DNA of 64,000 nucleotides from NCBI GenBank assembly GCA_037132075.1, contig JBAXPV010000017.1, forward strand, positions 21,627-85,626, in the 5' to 3' direction. The notes beneath the pieces are model-generated. The model was not told the DNA's origin. It saw nothing but the letters and a program-made list of their open reading frames with translations, and made no database searches. The DNA comes from JBAXPV01 sp037132075. GTDB lineage: Bacteria; Bacteroidota; Bacteroidia; Bacteroidales; CAIXZF01. Within the stretch, counting starts at the first letter, position 1, and every line of letters starts with the position of its first letter. Both the position numbers and the translations under genes were made by a program. Below are positions 1 through 8,462 of this stretch, one piece after another.

Positions 1-212
1 ATGGCAGCAAGTTTTTTCTTATCAATATGACCTGCCTCATCTAAAATTTCACGCCCGAATTCATCGCTGACTATCCGGGTCACCAAAGGATACAGGTAAA
101 ATCGCTTCGCCTCCTCATCAGCGTGATACACGGGAAACCCCATGGTATCAAACAGAGAGGCTACCAGCGATTTCCCGCTACCAATAGAACCAGTGAGCCC
201 GATTTTCCACAT
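1..212 (-). CDS. coaE: Dephospho-CoA kinase, N-terminal part (cut by window edge)
   Basis: The reading frame begins with an ATG at 212 and runs off the left edge, so only about 70 N-terminal residues are visible. The protein opens MWKIGLTGSIGSGKS, the P-loop that starts dephospho-CoA kinases, followed by a segment with HADEEAKR, matching the family pattern in which an aspartate after the first helix binds the acceptor. CoaE phosphorylates the ribose 3' hydroxyl of dephospho-CoA, the last step of coenzyme A synthesis, in the cytoplasm. It lies 56 bases downstream of yajC on the same strand and is probably the distal gene of the nusB-DUF1573-yajC run. The identification rests on the P-loop context only, but the fit is good. 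Confidence 0.88.
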   Translation of the reverse strand, partial: MWKIGLTGSIGSGKSLVASLFDTMGFPVYHADEEAKRFYLYPLVTRIVSDEFGREILDEAGHIDKKKLAA

Positions 213-268
213 GACATGTAATCACCGGTGTACGATAATGGAATCCTTACACCTGTGAAAAAAGGATA

Positions 269-610
269 TTATTTTGTTGTTTCTACAGCAGGTTCCTGAC
301 CGGCCATGGCAACAGCAGATTTTTCAATCTTGACGCGGGTATTGTCTGCAATTTCCAATAAAAAGGTAGTGTCCTGAACTTTAACGATCCTTCCGTGCAT
401 GCCACCAATGGTTACGACTTTGTCACCTTCTTTGAGGTTTTCGCGAAATTTCTTAGCATCTTTCGTCTTTTTCATCTGAGGACGAATCATAAAGAAATAG
501 AATACAAAAATGATCAGGACCAGGGGAAGAAAGGACATTAGTCCGTTACCCTTGGCACCTGCAGCTCCGCCTTGGGGAGCCATTAATAAAATATAAGCCA
601 GGTTATTCAT
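269..610 (-). CDS. yajC: Preprotein translocase subunit YajC
   Basis: This 113-residue protein has a short glycine-rich N-terminus, one hydrophobic segment (about residues 27-43) ending in FFMIRPQMKK, and a basic tail with GDKVVTIGGMHGRIVKV. That is the standard YajC plan: one membrane helix, the conserved IRPQ boundary, then a small cytoplasmic beta domain. YajC associates with SecDF and YidC at the Sec translocon and assists export and membrane insertion. It is co-directional with the DUF1573 lipoprotein gene upstream (22-base gap) and coaE downstream, a linkage common in Bacteroidota. Length is normal. Confidence 0.95.
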   Translation of the reverse strand: MNNLAYILLMAPQGGAAGAKGNGLMSFLPLVLIIFVFYFFMIRPQMKKTKDAKKFRENLKEGDKVVTIGGMHGRIVKVQDTTFLLEIADNTRVKIEKSAVAMAGQEPAVETTK

Positions 611-632
611 AAAAAAAATATTAATTAATGTA

Positions 633-1097
633 CTATTCAGTTTGGGCCCCTGGGAGAACCATGGCCTTGATTGTTAACACTTTGTTATTAGGAATGGTAT
701 TGGTAGTGACCGTAATTGTCTTTTGCTGAAACCCCCTTTTCCCTTCCGTTTTAAAGCTCACGTTGATTATCTTTTCTACACCTGCCTTGATGTCATCTTT
801 GGGATAATCTGTGACTGTGCATCCGCAAGAAGTTGCGACATTGGAGATGACGAGGTCGCGTTTGCCAACATTTTTAAAAACGAAACCATAGCTCACGGTT
901 TCCCCTTCATATACTTTGCCAAAATCGTGCAGGTCAGTTTTAAACTCTATGACAGGAAGATCCCCTCCAGATGCCTTCCCTGAAGCCGTTGCCGGGTTGT
1001 CGATAACGCTGGCAGGAATATCTCCCTTACCGCGCCCACTGCATGAAACTGCAGTTAGAACAATAAAAATAAGACAGGCCTTGAGGTATGATTTCAT
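633..1097 (-). CDS. DUF1573 domain lipoprotein
   Basis: A 154-residue protein with a signal peptide whose hydrophobic core ends in the lipobox-like TAVSC, so the mature protein is probably a lipoprotein anchored at Cys19. Residues about 50-150 form one DUF1573 domain: HDFGKVYEGE, a predicted beta sandwich, and the hallmark SCGCTVTDYPK. DUF1573 proteins are very common in Bacteroidota envelopes and resemble immunoglobulin-like domains; their biochemical role is unknown to me. It sits between nusB and yajC. A TATCTTTG element 26 bases upstream of the ATG suggests its own promoter. Confidence 0.88.
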   Translation of the reverse strand: MKSYLKACLIFIVLTAVSCSGRGKGDIPASVIDNPATASGKASGGDLPVIEFKTDLHDFGKVYEGETVSYGFVFKNVGKRDLVISNVATSCGCTVTDYPKDDIKAGVEKIINVSFKTEGKRGFQQKTITVTTNTIPNNKVLTIKAMVLPGAQTE

Positions 1098-1122
1098 GTA
1101 TGATTAGGTATGAAAAAGCGTG

Positions 1123-1130
1123 CAAAGATA
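1123..1130 (-). promoter_or_regulatory. Bacteroidota -7 element (TATCTTTG)
   Basis: Read on the minus strand this is TATCTTTG, an exact match to the TAnnTTTG -7 element of the Bacteroidota primary sigma factor. It lies 26 bases before the start of the DUF1573 lipoprotein gene, in the short gap after nusB, so transcription of the lipoprotein-yajC-coaE group can probably start here. No convincing -33 element was seen. Confidence 0.55.
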
Positions 1131-1144
1131 GCAAAAGAAGCCTT

Positions 1145-2104
1145 TTATTCTTTGAGTCCCCTGCCCCGCTTTATAATCTTTTTCTCTTCTTTGAGCTGAA
1201 TGACAAGCTTATCAAGGATTCCATTGATAAACTGGCTGCTTTTCGGGGTGCTGAAAGATTTAGAGATCTCTATATATTCATCGAGTGTCACCTTTACAGG
1301 GATTGAAGGGAACTCCAGTAACTCACAGATCGCCATCTTTATTATTAAGGTATCCATGATTGCAATCCGTTCAAAATCCCAGTTTTTGGCTAAAGGGGTG
1401 AACAAGGCTTCGTATTCTGAGCTGTGTAAGATCGTTTTCCGGAAAAGCTCTAGTAAAAACACCAGGTCTTCGTTGTCTACCTCGTTCTGGGTCTTGATCA
1501 GCGTAGGAAGCGGAGTACCGGGTTTGCTATCCTCCGTCAGATGGTTGACAACCTTCTGGGCAAGGACAGCTGACAAAGCATAGTCGCCTGCCCAAAAGAT
1601 GCTTTTATCTTCATAAAAGTCAGCGAGCATTTCAGAACCTGCAATAAATTTCTTGAAGATCTTATGGATAAAGTCGGCCTGGAAAGCATAACTCACATCA
1701 TCTGAATTCAAATAATTAAGGTATTCTTTGCTGTCCCTGATCGTAAAGAATAACTTTTTGATGATCTCCTGGTCAAGAACCCAGTTGATTTTATACTTTT
1801 CATAATATTTCTGGTAATCAAGATTCTCTTCAAGCTTGATCAAAAAAACATTATCAACAAAGCGGCGGTTAGGATTCAGCTCTTCAGGCGTAGGAAGGAA
1901 CTTACCCATTGCATCTTCCAGTTTTTGTTTGGCTAAGTCGCGGATCTCCGGAATCAAAGAGAGTTGCAGGATAAGAAGTTCATGAAGTTTATCGAGACTG
2001 CTGCTTAAGACGCTTTCGCCGAGGCGGAGATCAGTGTTTTCGGTGAGGAAAAACGCATACAAGGACTGTAACGCTTTTATCCTGAGATGTCGCCTGCTGA
2101 GCAT
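1145..2104 (-). CDS. nusB: Transcription antitermination factor NusB, long Bacteroidota form
   Basis: The 319-residue protein starts MLSRRHLRIKALQSLYAFF, the typical first helix of NusB. The C-terminal 120 residues hold the usual all-helical NusB fold (WDFERIAIMD, VTLDEYIEISKSFSTPKS, FINGILDKL). The roughly 180 residues between are an insertion found in Bacteroidota NusB, making it about twice the size of the E. coli protein. NusB binds boxA RNA with NusE and supports antitermination on rRNA operons. The frame is open 13 codons further upstream, but a TACTTTTG promoter element lies inside that stretch, so the ATG at 2104 is preferred. The gene is divergent from the PUR-domain protein. Confidence 0.9.
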   Translation of the reverse strand: MLSRRHLRIKALQSLYAFFLTENTDLRLGESVLSSSLDKLHELLILQLSLIPEIRDLAKQKLEDAMGKFLPTPEELNPNRRFVDNVFLIKLEENLDYQKYYEKYKINWVLDQEIIKKLFFTIRDSKEYLNYLNSDDVSYAFQADFIHKIFKKFIAGSEMLADFYEDKSIFWAGDYALSAVLAQKVVNHLTEDSKPGTPLPTLIKTQNEVDNEDLVFLLELFRKTILHSSEYEALFTPLAKNWDFERIAIMDTLIIKMAICELLEFPSIPVKVTLDEYIEISKSFSTPKSSQFINGILDKLVIQLKEEKKIIKRGRGLKE

Positions 2105-2130
2105 AAGGGAAGGAACTTTTGGATGAGGGG

Positions 2131-2138
2131 CAAAAGTA
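2131..2138 (-). promoter_or_regulatory. Bacteroidota -7 element for nusB (TACTTTTG)
   Basis: The minus strand reads TACTTTTG, an exact TAnnTTTG match 26 bases ahead of the preferred nusB start at 2104. Its position decides between two candidate starts: the more upstream ATG at 2143 would lie before the predicted transcription start. Confidence 0.55.
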
Positions 2139-2255
2139 AGCAATTTTGGTGATTTAATGGATATTTGTAAAGCTATAATTGTAGAATGTGCAATGCTAAA
2201 AGCAGAATCTTTAAATATTGAATGATTTATGATGTGGCCACGACCGATTCTAAAC

Positions 2256-2295
2256 TGGTATATTGGTCTATTGAAAATTAGTATATAGTTACATT
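2256..2295 (+). repeat. AT-rich dispersed element, copy 1
   Basis: This 40-base stretch, beginning TGGTATATTGG, matches the reverse complement of 15630-15669 at 34 of 40 positions without gaps. Both copies lie between divergent genes. The remainder of the 333-base gap 2105-2437 holds the nusB promoter, the promoter of the next gene, and nothing else I recognise. The AT content makes chance similarity more likely than for balanced sequence, so homology is probable rather than certain. Confidence 0.5.
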
Positions 2296-2366
2296 ATTTT
2301 CATTTGCAGCTATGCGCACTGGCAAGAAACAGAAATCCCTATTCCGCAATTTAAAAAGTGTTAATT

Positions 2367-2374
2367 TATTTTTG
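2367..2374 (+). promoter_or_regulatory. Bacteroidota -7 element (TATTTTTG)
   Basis: TATTTTTG fits TAnnTTTG and lies 63 bases ahead of the PUR-domain gene start, on the correct strand. The surrounding sequence is AT-rich, which weakens the call. Confidence 0.4.
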
Positions 2375-2437
2375 AATAAATCATTTTGAATCATGATTAA
2401 TCCTAATTTTGTTCCAGGTGTTGATAAACCATGAGGA

Positions 2438-2788
2438 ATGATGGAAGATTTTGATAACAATGGCCGCCGGGAAGAGATCTTCTCCAAAGCTGTAAGAGCC
2501 GGAAAACGTACATATTTTTTTGACGTAAAAGCTACCCGCGGCGATGAATTCTACCTGACAATTACTGAAAGCAAGAAACGATTCAGCAATGAAGAAGGTA
2601 AGTTTTTCTATGAAAAACATAAGATCTTTCTTTATAAGGAAGACTTTGAAAAATTCAGCCATGGCCTGAAAGACGTTGTCGAGTTCATTGAGACTGGCAA
2701 AATACCTGAAGATCACGAAGTTACCGAGGCTTTTAATCGAGAAACAGACATCGACTTCGAGGATTTCACCACAGATAAAGACCAATAA
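2438..2788 (+). CDS. PUR-domain (DUF3276) nucleic acid-binding protein
   Basis: A 116-residue soluble, charged protein with REEIFSKAVRAGKRTYFFDVK near the start and FYLTITESKKRF in the middle. This matches the bacterial PUR-alpha-like family (DUF3276), which is nearly universal in Bacteroidota and binds single-stranded DNA or RNA through a beta-beta-beta-beta-alpha PUR repeat. Its cellular role is not established. Translation could begin at either of two adjacent ATG codons (2438 or 2441). It has its own promoter-like element and stands apart from parA by 140 bases. The acidic tail (DIDFEDFTTDKDQ) is typical of nucleic acid-binding proteins of this group. Confidence 0.85.
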   Translation: MMEDFDNNGRREEIFSKAVRAGKRTYFFDVKATRGDEFYLTITESKKRFSNEEGKFFYEKHKIFLYKEDFEKFSHGLKDVVEFIETGKIPEDHEVTEAFNRETDIDFEDFTTDKDQ

Positions 2789-2928
2789 TTCAAACCAGGC
2801 CTGCTTGAAGCTGTCCTTTGGGGCAAAATTCATTCATTGGTGATTTCTGAATTTCTTGTTAATAAGTGTTTACTAATGGCAGCCGTGAATTTTGTAATTT
2901 TCCGGCCTGAAAAATATATAAGAATTTC

Positions 2929-3744
2929 ATGGGTAAGGTAATTGCAATTGCGAATCAGAAGGGAGGTGTTGGTAAGACAACCACCTCTATTAACCTGGCT
3001 GCCAGCCTGGCAGTGTTGGAGCATAAGACATTGCTCATTGACGCCGACCCACAGGCCAATGCTACTTCCGGCGTGGGTTTTGATCCCAGGAATATCAAAA
3101 CGAGCATCTATGAGTGTATCATCGAGGATGTTGACCCAAACAACATCATCCTGCATACACAAACGCCTTTTCTTGACCTGATTCCGGCCCATATCGACCT
3201 GGTCGGTGCGGAAATTGAAATCATCAATCTCCCAAACAGGGAGAAGCTGATGCGTAAAGTCATTGCAAAAGTCAAAGACGATTATGAGTTTATCATCATT
3301 GACTGCTCTCCATCTTTAGGACTTATCACCGTTAATGCGCTCACGGCTGCAGATTCTGTGATCATTCCCGTTCAATGTGAGTATTTCGCTTTGGAAGGTC
3401 TTGGCAAACTATTGAATACGATAAAAATAGTTCAGACCCGTCTGAACCCCAATTTGGATATTGAAGGGATCCTTCTGACTATGTACGACAACCGTTTACG
3501 ACTGGCCCGTCAGGTGGTGGAAGAAGTGAAGACCCATTTTGAAGAAATTGTTTTCGACACTGTCATCCACAGAAACACGAAACTGGGTGAAGCGCCCAGT
3601 TTCGGGGAGACGATCATTATGCATGACATCCAAAGCAAAGGTGCCACAAACCACCTGAACCTGGCACGTGAGATCCTGCAAAAGAACGGGATGACCCGGA
3701 TGCCGGAAGCAGAAAAACAAATTTTAAGTGACGATGAGCAATAA
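2929..3744 (+). CDS. parA: Chromosome partitioning ATPase ParA/Soj
   Basis: The 271-residue protein starts MGKVIAIANQKGGVGKTTT, the deviant Walker A motif of ParA/MinD ATPases (residues 10-18), with the second lysine signature present. IDADPQANATSGVG and FIIIDCSPSLGLIT supply the A' and B motifs. ParA binds DNA nonspecifically as an ATP dimer and, with ParB bound at parS, segregates chromosome origins. parB overlaps its 3' end, indicating translational coupling. The upstream gap contains TAATTTTC (2895-2902), one base off the TAnnTTTG consensus and a possible promoter. Length and motifs are normal for chromosomal Soj. Confidence 0.95.
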   Translation: MGKVIAIANQKGGVGKTTTSINLAASLAVLEHKTLLIDADPQANATSGVGFDPRNIKTSIYECIIEDVDPNNIILHTQTPFLDLIPAHIDLVGAEIEIINLPNREKLMRKVIAKVKDDYEFIIIDCSPSLGLITVNALTAADSVIIPVQCEYFALEGLGKLLNTIKIVQTRLNPNLDIEGILLTMYDNRLRLARQVVEEVKTHFEEIVFDTVIHRNTKLGEAPSFGETIIMHDIQSKGATNHLNLAREILQKNGMTRMPEAEKQILSDDEQ

Positions 3745-4618
3745 AAAAAGAGTGCTGGGCCGCGGCCTCGACGCATTACTGGATAGCAGGGAAGATGAAG
3801 TGATCAGCCTTGATGCTGATGGGAATAGTATGGTATGGTCGCATGCGAATATTCCTGTGAACAGAATAGTAACGAACCCCTACCAACCTAGAAATGACTT
3901 TGAAGCCGAGGCTTTGAATGAACTCGCAATTTCGCTGAAAGAGCAAGGCTTCATCCAACCCATCACTGTCAGGAAGCTTGGCCACGACAAATTCCAGCTA
4001 ATCTCCGGTGAACGGCGTTACCGTGCAGCGCAGATTGCCGGTTTGACCATGGTTCCGGCTTATATCCGTACAGCCGACGACAACCAGATGCTGGAACTGG
4101 CTTTAGTAGAGAACATACAGCGACGCGACCTTAACGGAATAGAAATTGCGATCAGCCTGCAAAGGATGATCGATGAGTTGAATTACACCCAGGAAAACCT
4201 GGGCGATAAAATCGGGAAAGGCAGAACGACAATTACCAACTATCTGCGACTGCTGAAATTACCGGCAGAGATCCAGGTTGCCGTGAGAGACGGAAAAATA
4301 AGCATGGGACATGCGCGTGCCATCATCAATTTGCCAGATGAAAAGACTCAGTTGGCTTTTTTGTATGAGATTTTGTCTAACAACCTAAATGTCAGAGAGG
4401 TAGAGAACCTTGCCCGCACAAAACAGCAGGAAACAAAGCCTGCCAAAACCTTAAAACCGAAAGAGCTTCCCTCCCATTACCAAAGCACTCAGAAATCACT
4501 GGAAGCCAAACTATCGGCAAAAGTGGAACTCAAGCGCGACAGTAAAGGAAAAGGCAGTTTAAGAATACTGTTTAAGAACGACTCCGAACTTGACAAACTT
4601 CTTGAGACACTTCTTTAA
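3734..4618 (+). CDS. parB: Chromosome partitioning protein ParB/Spo0J
   Basis: The 294-residue protein begins MSNKKRVLGRGLDALL, the conserved N-terminus by which ParB stimulates ParA. The ParB/sulfiredoxin-type CTPase domain follows (NPYQPRNDFE, then GERRYRAAQIAG), then a helix-turn-helix parS-binding region (GKGRTTITNYLRLLKLP, MGHARAIINLP) and a C-terminal dimerisation segment. The ATG at 3734 is chosen over an in-frame GTG six bases earlier; it overlaps the end of parA by 11 bases. No parS-like 16-base palindrome was noticed nearby, but I could not search systematically. Confidence 0.94.
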   Translation: MSNKKRVLGRGLDALLDSREDEVISLDADGNSMVWSHANIPVNRIVTNPYQPRNDFEAEALNELAISLKEQGFIQPITVRKLGHDKFQLISGERRYRAAQIAGLTMVPAYIRTADDNQMLELALVENIQRRDLNGIEIAISLQRMIDELNYTQENLGDKIGKGRTTITNYLRLLKLPAEIQVAVRDGKISMGHARAIINLPDEKTQLAFLYEILSNNLNVREVENLARTKQQETKPAKTLKPKELPSHYQSTQKSLEAKLSAKVELKRDSKGKGSLRILFKNDSELDKLLETLL

Positions 4619-4625
4619 TAGAAGA

Positions 4626-5222
4626 TTGAAACCGGAACTCATAATTGTCCGGTTTTTATTCCTGGGGCTGGCCGTTTCCCTGGCCAACGCTTCAGCATTT
4701 TCGCAACAAGTCAAACCCGACAATGCGAAGCTATTGTCTGACACCTCAAAAATCAAACCCCATTCAGCTACCCGTGCCGCCATTTATTCGGCTGTGCTTC
4801 CCGGATTGGGCCAGACTTATAATAAGAAATACTGGAAAATACCAGTGGTTTATGCAGGTTTTGCTACTTTTGGTTACTTTGTTGTATCCAATAATAAGGA
4901 ATATACTAAGTTCAAAAATGCATATGAGTATAAAAACGGCGACACAAATCCTGATAAGTTTAATGAATACGTAAACAAATACACAGTTGAGGAACTTCAG
5001 TCGGGGCGTGACTTTTACAGAAGAAACAGGGATCTTTCAATCATCCTGACGTCGTTCTGGTATTTTTTAGGAATTGTCGATGCCTCCGTAGATGCTTATA
5101 TGTTTGATTATAATGTTACTGATGACATCAGTCTGAAAGTGATGCCGAACTTTAACCCTATTTCTGCACAAACACCAGTGCCGGCAGAACTTAAGTTGAC
5201 TTTTAAACTAGGATCTCACTAA
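4626..5222 (+). CDS. DUF5683 membrane protein
   Basis: About 198 residues with an N-terminal signal-like hydrophobic stretch ending in ASAFSQ, then ATRAAIYSAVLPGLGQTYNKKYWK and two hydrophobic segments. The PGLGQxYN pattern and the position between parB and dapB match the DUF5683 family of Bacteroidota envelope proteins; function unknown. There is no ATG in the right place. Two TTG codons are possible: 4590 (overlapping parB by 29 bases) and 4626 (7-base gap). I prefer 4626 because it leaves a normal signal peptide and an ordinary gap. It is probably co-transcribed with parA, parB, dapB and lepB. Confidence 0.78.
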   Translation: MKPELIIVRFLFLGLAVSLANASAFSQQVKPDNAKLLSDTSKIKPHSATRAAIYSAVLPGLGQTYNKKYWKIPVVYAGFATFGYFVVSNNKEYTKFKNAYEYKNGDTNPDKFNEYVNKYTVEELQSGRDFYRRNRDLSIILTSFWYFLGIVDASVDAYMFDYNVTDDISLKVMPNFNPISAQTPVPAELKLTFKLGSH

Positions 5223-5234
5223 TAATTAAAAGAA

Positions 5235-5978
5235 TTGAAAACGGAATCAGCACAAAAATTGAATATCGCACTCCTGGGTTATGGCCGGATGGGTAAGGAA
5301 GTCGAAAAAATAGCCATGGAACGCGGACATGATGTTGTCTTGTCATTCGACTCCCAGTCTGACTGGGATACATTTGGGCATCAGCTTAAATTTTGTGACG
5401 TAGCTATTGAGTTTAGTGTACCTGCAGTGGTCGTTCAAAACTTGCTCCGCTGCTTCGATGCCGGAGTCCCGGTTGTCACAGGTACAACAGGATGGCAGGA
5501 TGAACTGGAAACTGTCAAAGCGGCCTGCCTTCACCAGGATGGCAGCTTGTTTTATTCTTCTAATTACAGCATCAGCGTCAACATTTTCTTTGAAATCAAC
5601 AAAATGCTTGCCAGGCTCATGAATCCTTATCATGAGTACGAAGTTGATATCGAAGAAGTTCACCATCTGAACAAACTGGATTCACCAAGTGGCACCGCTA
5701 TTGTATTAGCCAGCGAGATCATTCATTTTATGGACCGGAAAGAGAAATGGACCGGTAAAGGGAAAAAGGAAGCCGGGGATCTGGAGATCCATTCTGTGAG
5801 GGAAGAGAACATTACCGGGACGCATATTGTCACTTATGACTCCCCTATTGATGCCATTGAAATTAAGCACATTGCAAAGAACCGTAAGGCTTTTGCACTG
5901 GGCGCTGTTCAGGCCGCCGAATGGCTTAAAGGGAAAAAAGGTGTTTTCCAGATGAAAGACATGTTAGGACTTAAATAA
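5235..5978 (+). CDS. dapB: 4-hydroxy-tetrahydrodipicolinate reductase
   Basis: The 247-residue protein has the N-terminal nucleotide-binding motif ALLGYGRMGKEV, the loop VVTGTTGW, and the substrate-binding signature EEVHHLNKLDSPSGTA with the paired histidines and lysine of the family. DapB reduces 4-hydroxy-tetrahydrodipicolinate with NAD(P)H in the diaminopimelate/lysine pathway, feeding peptidoglycan; dapF of the same route lies at 43.7 kb. The start is a TTG at 5235; no ATG lies upstream of the Gly-rich loop. The spacing of 12 bases from the DUF5683 gene supports an operon. Confidence 0.95.
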   Translation: MKTESAQKLNIALLGYGRMGKEVEKIAMERGHDVVLSFDSQSDWDTFGHQLKFCDVAIEFSVPAVVVQNLLRCFDAGVPVVTGTTGWQDELETVKAACLHQDGSLFYSSNYSISVNIFFEINKMLARLMNPYHEYEVDIEEVHHLNKLDSPSGTAIVLASEIIHFMDRKEKWTGKGKKEAGDLEIHSVREENITGTHIVTYDSPIDAIEIKHIAKNRKAFALGAVQAAEWLKGKKGVFQMKDMLGLK

Positions 5979-6029
5979 ATTTAAACAATACGAAGCACTC
6001 CTTGTCGTTTGCTTCAAAAAAATCTGCCC

Positions 6030-7577
6030 ATGCATATATTTATGATATTTTCCGTGATCTTTTTCCTGCTATCTGTTGCAGGTGTTTATTTGCTTTTTGA
6101 AAAAGCCGGGGTTCCCGGATGGAAAGTACTCATCCCATTCTATAATTTCTATATCTGGTTAAAGATCATTGACAAACCAATGTGGTGGTATGTATTTTTG
6201 CTGATCCCTTTCCTCAACATTTTTGTCATTTTGTTGATGGTTGTGGAATTGCTGAAGTGCTATCAGAAATATGACCTTCTCGAACAAGCTGTTGGCGCTA
6301 TCTTTCCATTCATCTACCTGCCTTATCTCGGCATGAAATCTGATGTTAAGTATATTCATCCTTCGAATCGGCCGATGATCAAGAAAACCGTGGTCAGAGA
6401 ATGGGCTGATGCTATTATTTTCGCGGTAATTGCGGCAACCATCATCCGCACCTTCCTGATAGAGGCCTATACCATCCCGACCTCTTCTATGGAAAAATCA
6501 CTGCTCGTTGGAGATTTCCTTTTTGTAAGTAAGATCAGCTACGGTCCTAAAGTCCCCAATACACCGATTGCTTTTCCTTTTGCACATCATACGATGCCAC
6601 TGACTCAGTATGCCAAGTCCTATGTAGAATGGATCAAACTCCCCTACTATCGCTTTCCGGGTTATACCGAGATTAAAAATAATGATGTTGTTGTCTTTAA
6701 TTATCCAAGCGGCGACACTGTTGTTCTTGAAAGACAAAACGAAGACTATTACCAGATCGTAAGAGATGCTGAATCGGAAATGAAGACATATATGACCGAC
6801 AATTATGTACCAGGTTCAGGAAGAGCAGCAGTATGGAAGAATTTCTCGGTGGTGGCCAGGCCGGTTGACAAGAGGGAAAATTACATCAAACGTTGTGTTG
6901 GCATTTCCGGTGACAAGATTCAGGTAATTGATCACCAGCTATTTGTTAATGACAAGCCAGCCAGCAATCCTGAGCGCATGCAATACAACTATGATGTGAT
7001 GACAGATGACAACGGTCTGAATCCCAAAGCCATTGAAAAACTTGGCGTGAGTGAAGGCGGCCTGGTGGAAGGCAACAGCCATTTTGTATTTCCTATGACA
7101 CAGGCGATGTTAGGTCAATTGAAAACCTGGTCAATCATCAAAGAGATCAAAGTGCGTAACCGCGCCAAAGGCGAGGCTTATTCTCCAATTTTCCCGCATG
7201 ATGAAGTGAATTTCCCCTGGAATGAAGACAATTATGGCCCGGTGACCATCCCGAAAGCAGGCGCTACAGTAAGCCTGAGCATGAAAAATATCGCCTTATA
7301 CAAGAAGTTGATCGGCACATACGAGAACAACGATTTGAAAATCAAAGACAGTACCATATTTATCAATGGTAAAGCAGCGACTTCTTATACGTTCAAGATG
7401 GATTATTTTTGGATGATGGGTGATAACCGGCACAACTCAGCGGATTCGCGGTTTTGGGGTTTTGTGCCTGTAGACCATATTGTCGGGAAAGCTGCTTTTG
7501 TCTGGCTTTCGCTTGACAAGAACAGGTCTTTCCCGGCCAACATTCGGTGGAACAAGATGTTCCGATTAATACATTAA
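6030..7577 (+). CDS. lepB: Signal peptidase I, large Bacteroidota form
   Basis: A 515-residue protein with about three N-terminal hydrophobic segments, then the membrane-anchored catalytic domain. IPTSSMEKSLLVGD around residue 153 carries the nucleophilic serine; NYIKRCVGISGDKI supplies the general-base lysine; MMGDNRHNSADSRFWGFVP is box E. A long insertion between the last two boxes explains the size compared with 324 residues in E. coli; this is usual in the phylum. It cleaves signal peptides on the periplasmic face of the inner membrane. ATG 6030 is preferred over the TTG at 6009. It is the last gene of the parA-parB-dapB run. Confidence 0.93.
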   Translation: MHIFMIFSVIFFLLSVAGVYLLFEKAGVPGWKVLIPFYNFYIWLKIIDKPMWWYVFLLIPFLNIFVILLMVVELLKCYQKYDLLEQAVGAIFPFIYLPYLGMKSDVKYIHPSNRPMIKKTVVREWADAIIFAVIAATIIRTFLIEAYTIPTSSMEKSLLVGDFLFVSKISYGPKVPNTPIAFPFAHHTMPLTQYAKSYVEWIKLPYYRFPGYTEIKNNDVVVFNYPSGDTVVLERQNEDYYQIVRDAESEMKTYMTDNYVPGSGRAAVWKNFSVVARPVDKRENYIKRCVGISGDKIQVIDHQLFVNDKPASNPERMQYNYDVMTDDNGLNPKAIEKLGVSEGGLVEGNSHFVFPMTQAMLGQLKTWSIIKEIKVRNRAKGEAYSPIFPHDEVNFPWNEDNYGPVTIPKAGATVSLSMKNIALYKKLIGTYENNDLKIKDSTIFINGKAATSYTFKMDYFWMMGDNRHNSADSRFWGFVPVDHIVGKAAFVWLSLDKNRSFPANIRWNKMFRLIH

Positions 7578-7586
7578 AAGAACTTT

Positions 7587-8435
7587 TTAAAATTTACTTT
7601 CAAAAGCATTCTGGTATTCGTACAGTTGAGAGGTTGCATTATACTTCCAAATAACCGTGCAAACTGACAGTTCATTTGTCCATGTTGCATCAATAGGCAT
7701 GCTGTAAGATGAATCTAACTTTTTACCAGCCAATACGGCACCAGAAGAAATCTTTTCTCCATAGGCCTTATCATTTAAAGCTGACCTCAGTACAAATTTA
7801 TGTGTGTATGTAGCAGGGTCAGCAGGAGTTGTTTGTGCATAGGCACCTGCATTTGCATCACCAGGAATCTCTGATTCTGTAATAAAAAATGACAGATAAT
7901 AATCTCCGTCACAATTTTTCATGAATTCAGTAGATGACTTAATAGTAACATTGGCACCGCTACGGGTAGCTTTACAAACAGTACTGACGTCAGGATCACG
8001 ACCCATCAAAGTAGTCATTTTCCCAGGGAACTGGCCAGGGCTGTTTGGCATTTTCTCATCGCCAACCCAGAAGGCAGGAATACCACCACCTGTTGACCTG
8101 CATGAAGTCAGCTGGTTGTAAAGGCTTACGTTATACATTGGATCACCATCAACGTGACAGGCAACTGCAACAACGTCGCCCATGGCATACAAATCATGAA
8201 CTGCAGGAGCACCCCACTGGCCGCATGGCCCACACCAGGTTGCTGTGTATTCCAGAACAAATCCGTACTGCTTCGGACCTGTTGCAACACATGATCCGTC
8301 GTCAATTGTAGCTGACGCATCATAGTTGAGAGAACTCGGATTTTTACAACCTAATTTGTCGACCTGGTTTGTTTCATGTTTTGTACAACCGGCCAAAGCA
8401 ATCAAGGTGATAAAAAGGATGGACAATTTTTTCAT
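7587..8435 (-). CDS. Omp28-related thioredoxin-fold lipoprotein
   Basis: A 282-residue protein with a lipoprotein signal peptide (lipobox LAGC at residue 16). The first mature segment contains GCKNPSSLNYDASATIDDGSC, a small Cys-bounded unit seen repeatedly in Bacteroidota surface proteins. Then EYTATWCGPCGQWGAP gives a CxxC active-site-like motif, and the rest resembles Omp28-family outer membrane proteins. It is probably periplasm- or surface-exposed; a disulphide or carrier role is an inference. It is convergent with lepB (9-base gap) and divergent from ftsK. The promoter region has a perfect TATATTTG palindrome. Confidence 0.75.
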   Translation of the reverse strand: MKKLSILFITLIALAGCTKHETNQVDKLGCKNPSSLNYDASATIDDGSCVATGPKQYGFVLEYTATWCGPCGQWGAPAVHDLYAMGDVVAVACHVDGDPMYNVSLYNQLTSCRSTGGGIPAFWVGDEKMPNSPGQFPGKMTTLMGRDPDVSTVCKATRSGANVTIKSSTEFMKNCDGDYYLSFFITESEIPGDANAGAYAQTTPADPATYTHKFVLRSALNDKAYGEKISSGAVLAGKKLDSSYSMPIDATWTNELSVCTVIWKYNATSQLYEYQNAFESKF

Positions 8436-8462
8436 ACTTTTTTTGTTAAGGTGAACACCTAT

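Noticed and set aside
213..268. YbbR/CdaR-like gene expected between yajC and coaE in many Bacteroidota
   Set aside because: The gap is only 56 bases, so the gene is simply absent here; it may lie elsewhere, and absence alone is not unusual enough to report.
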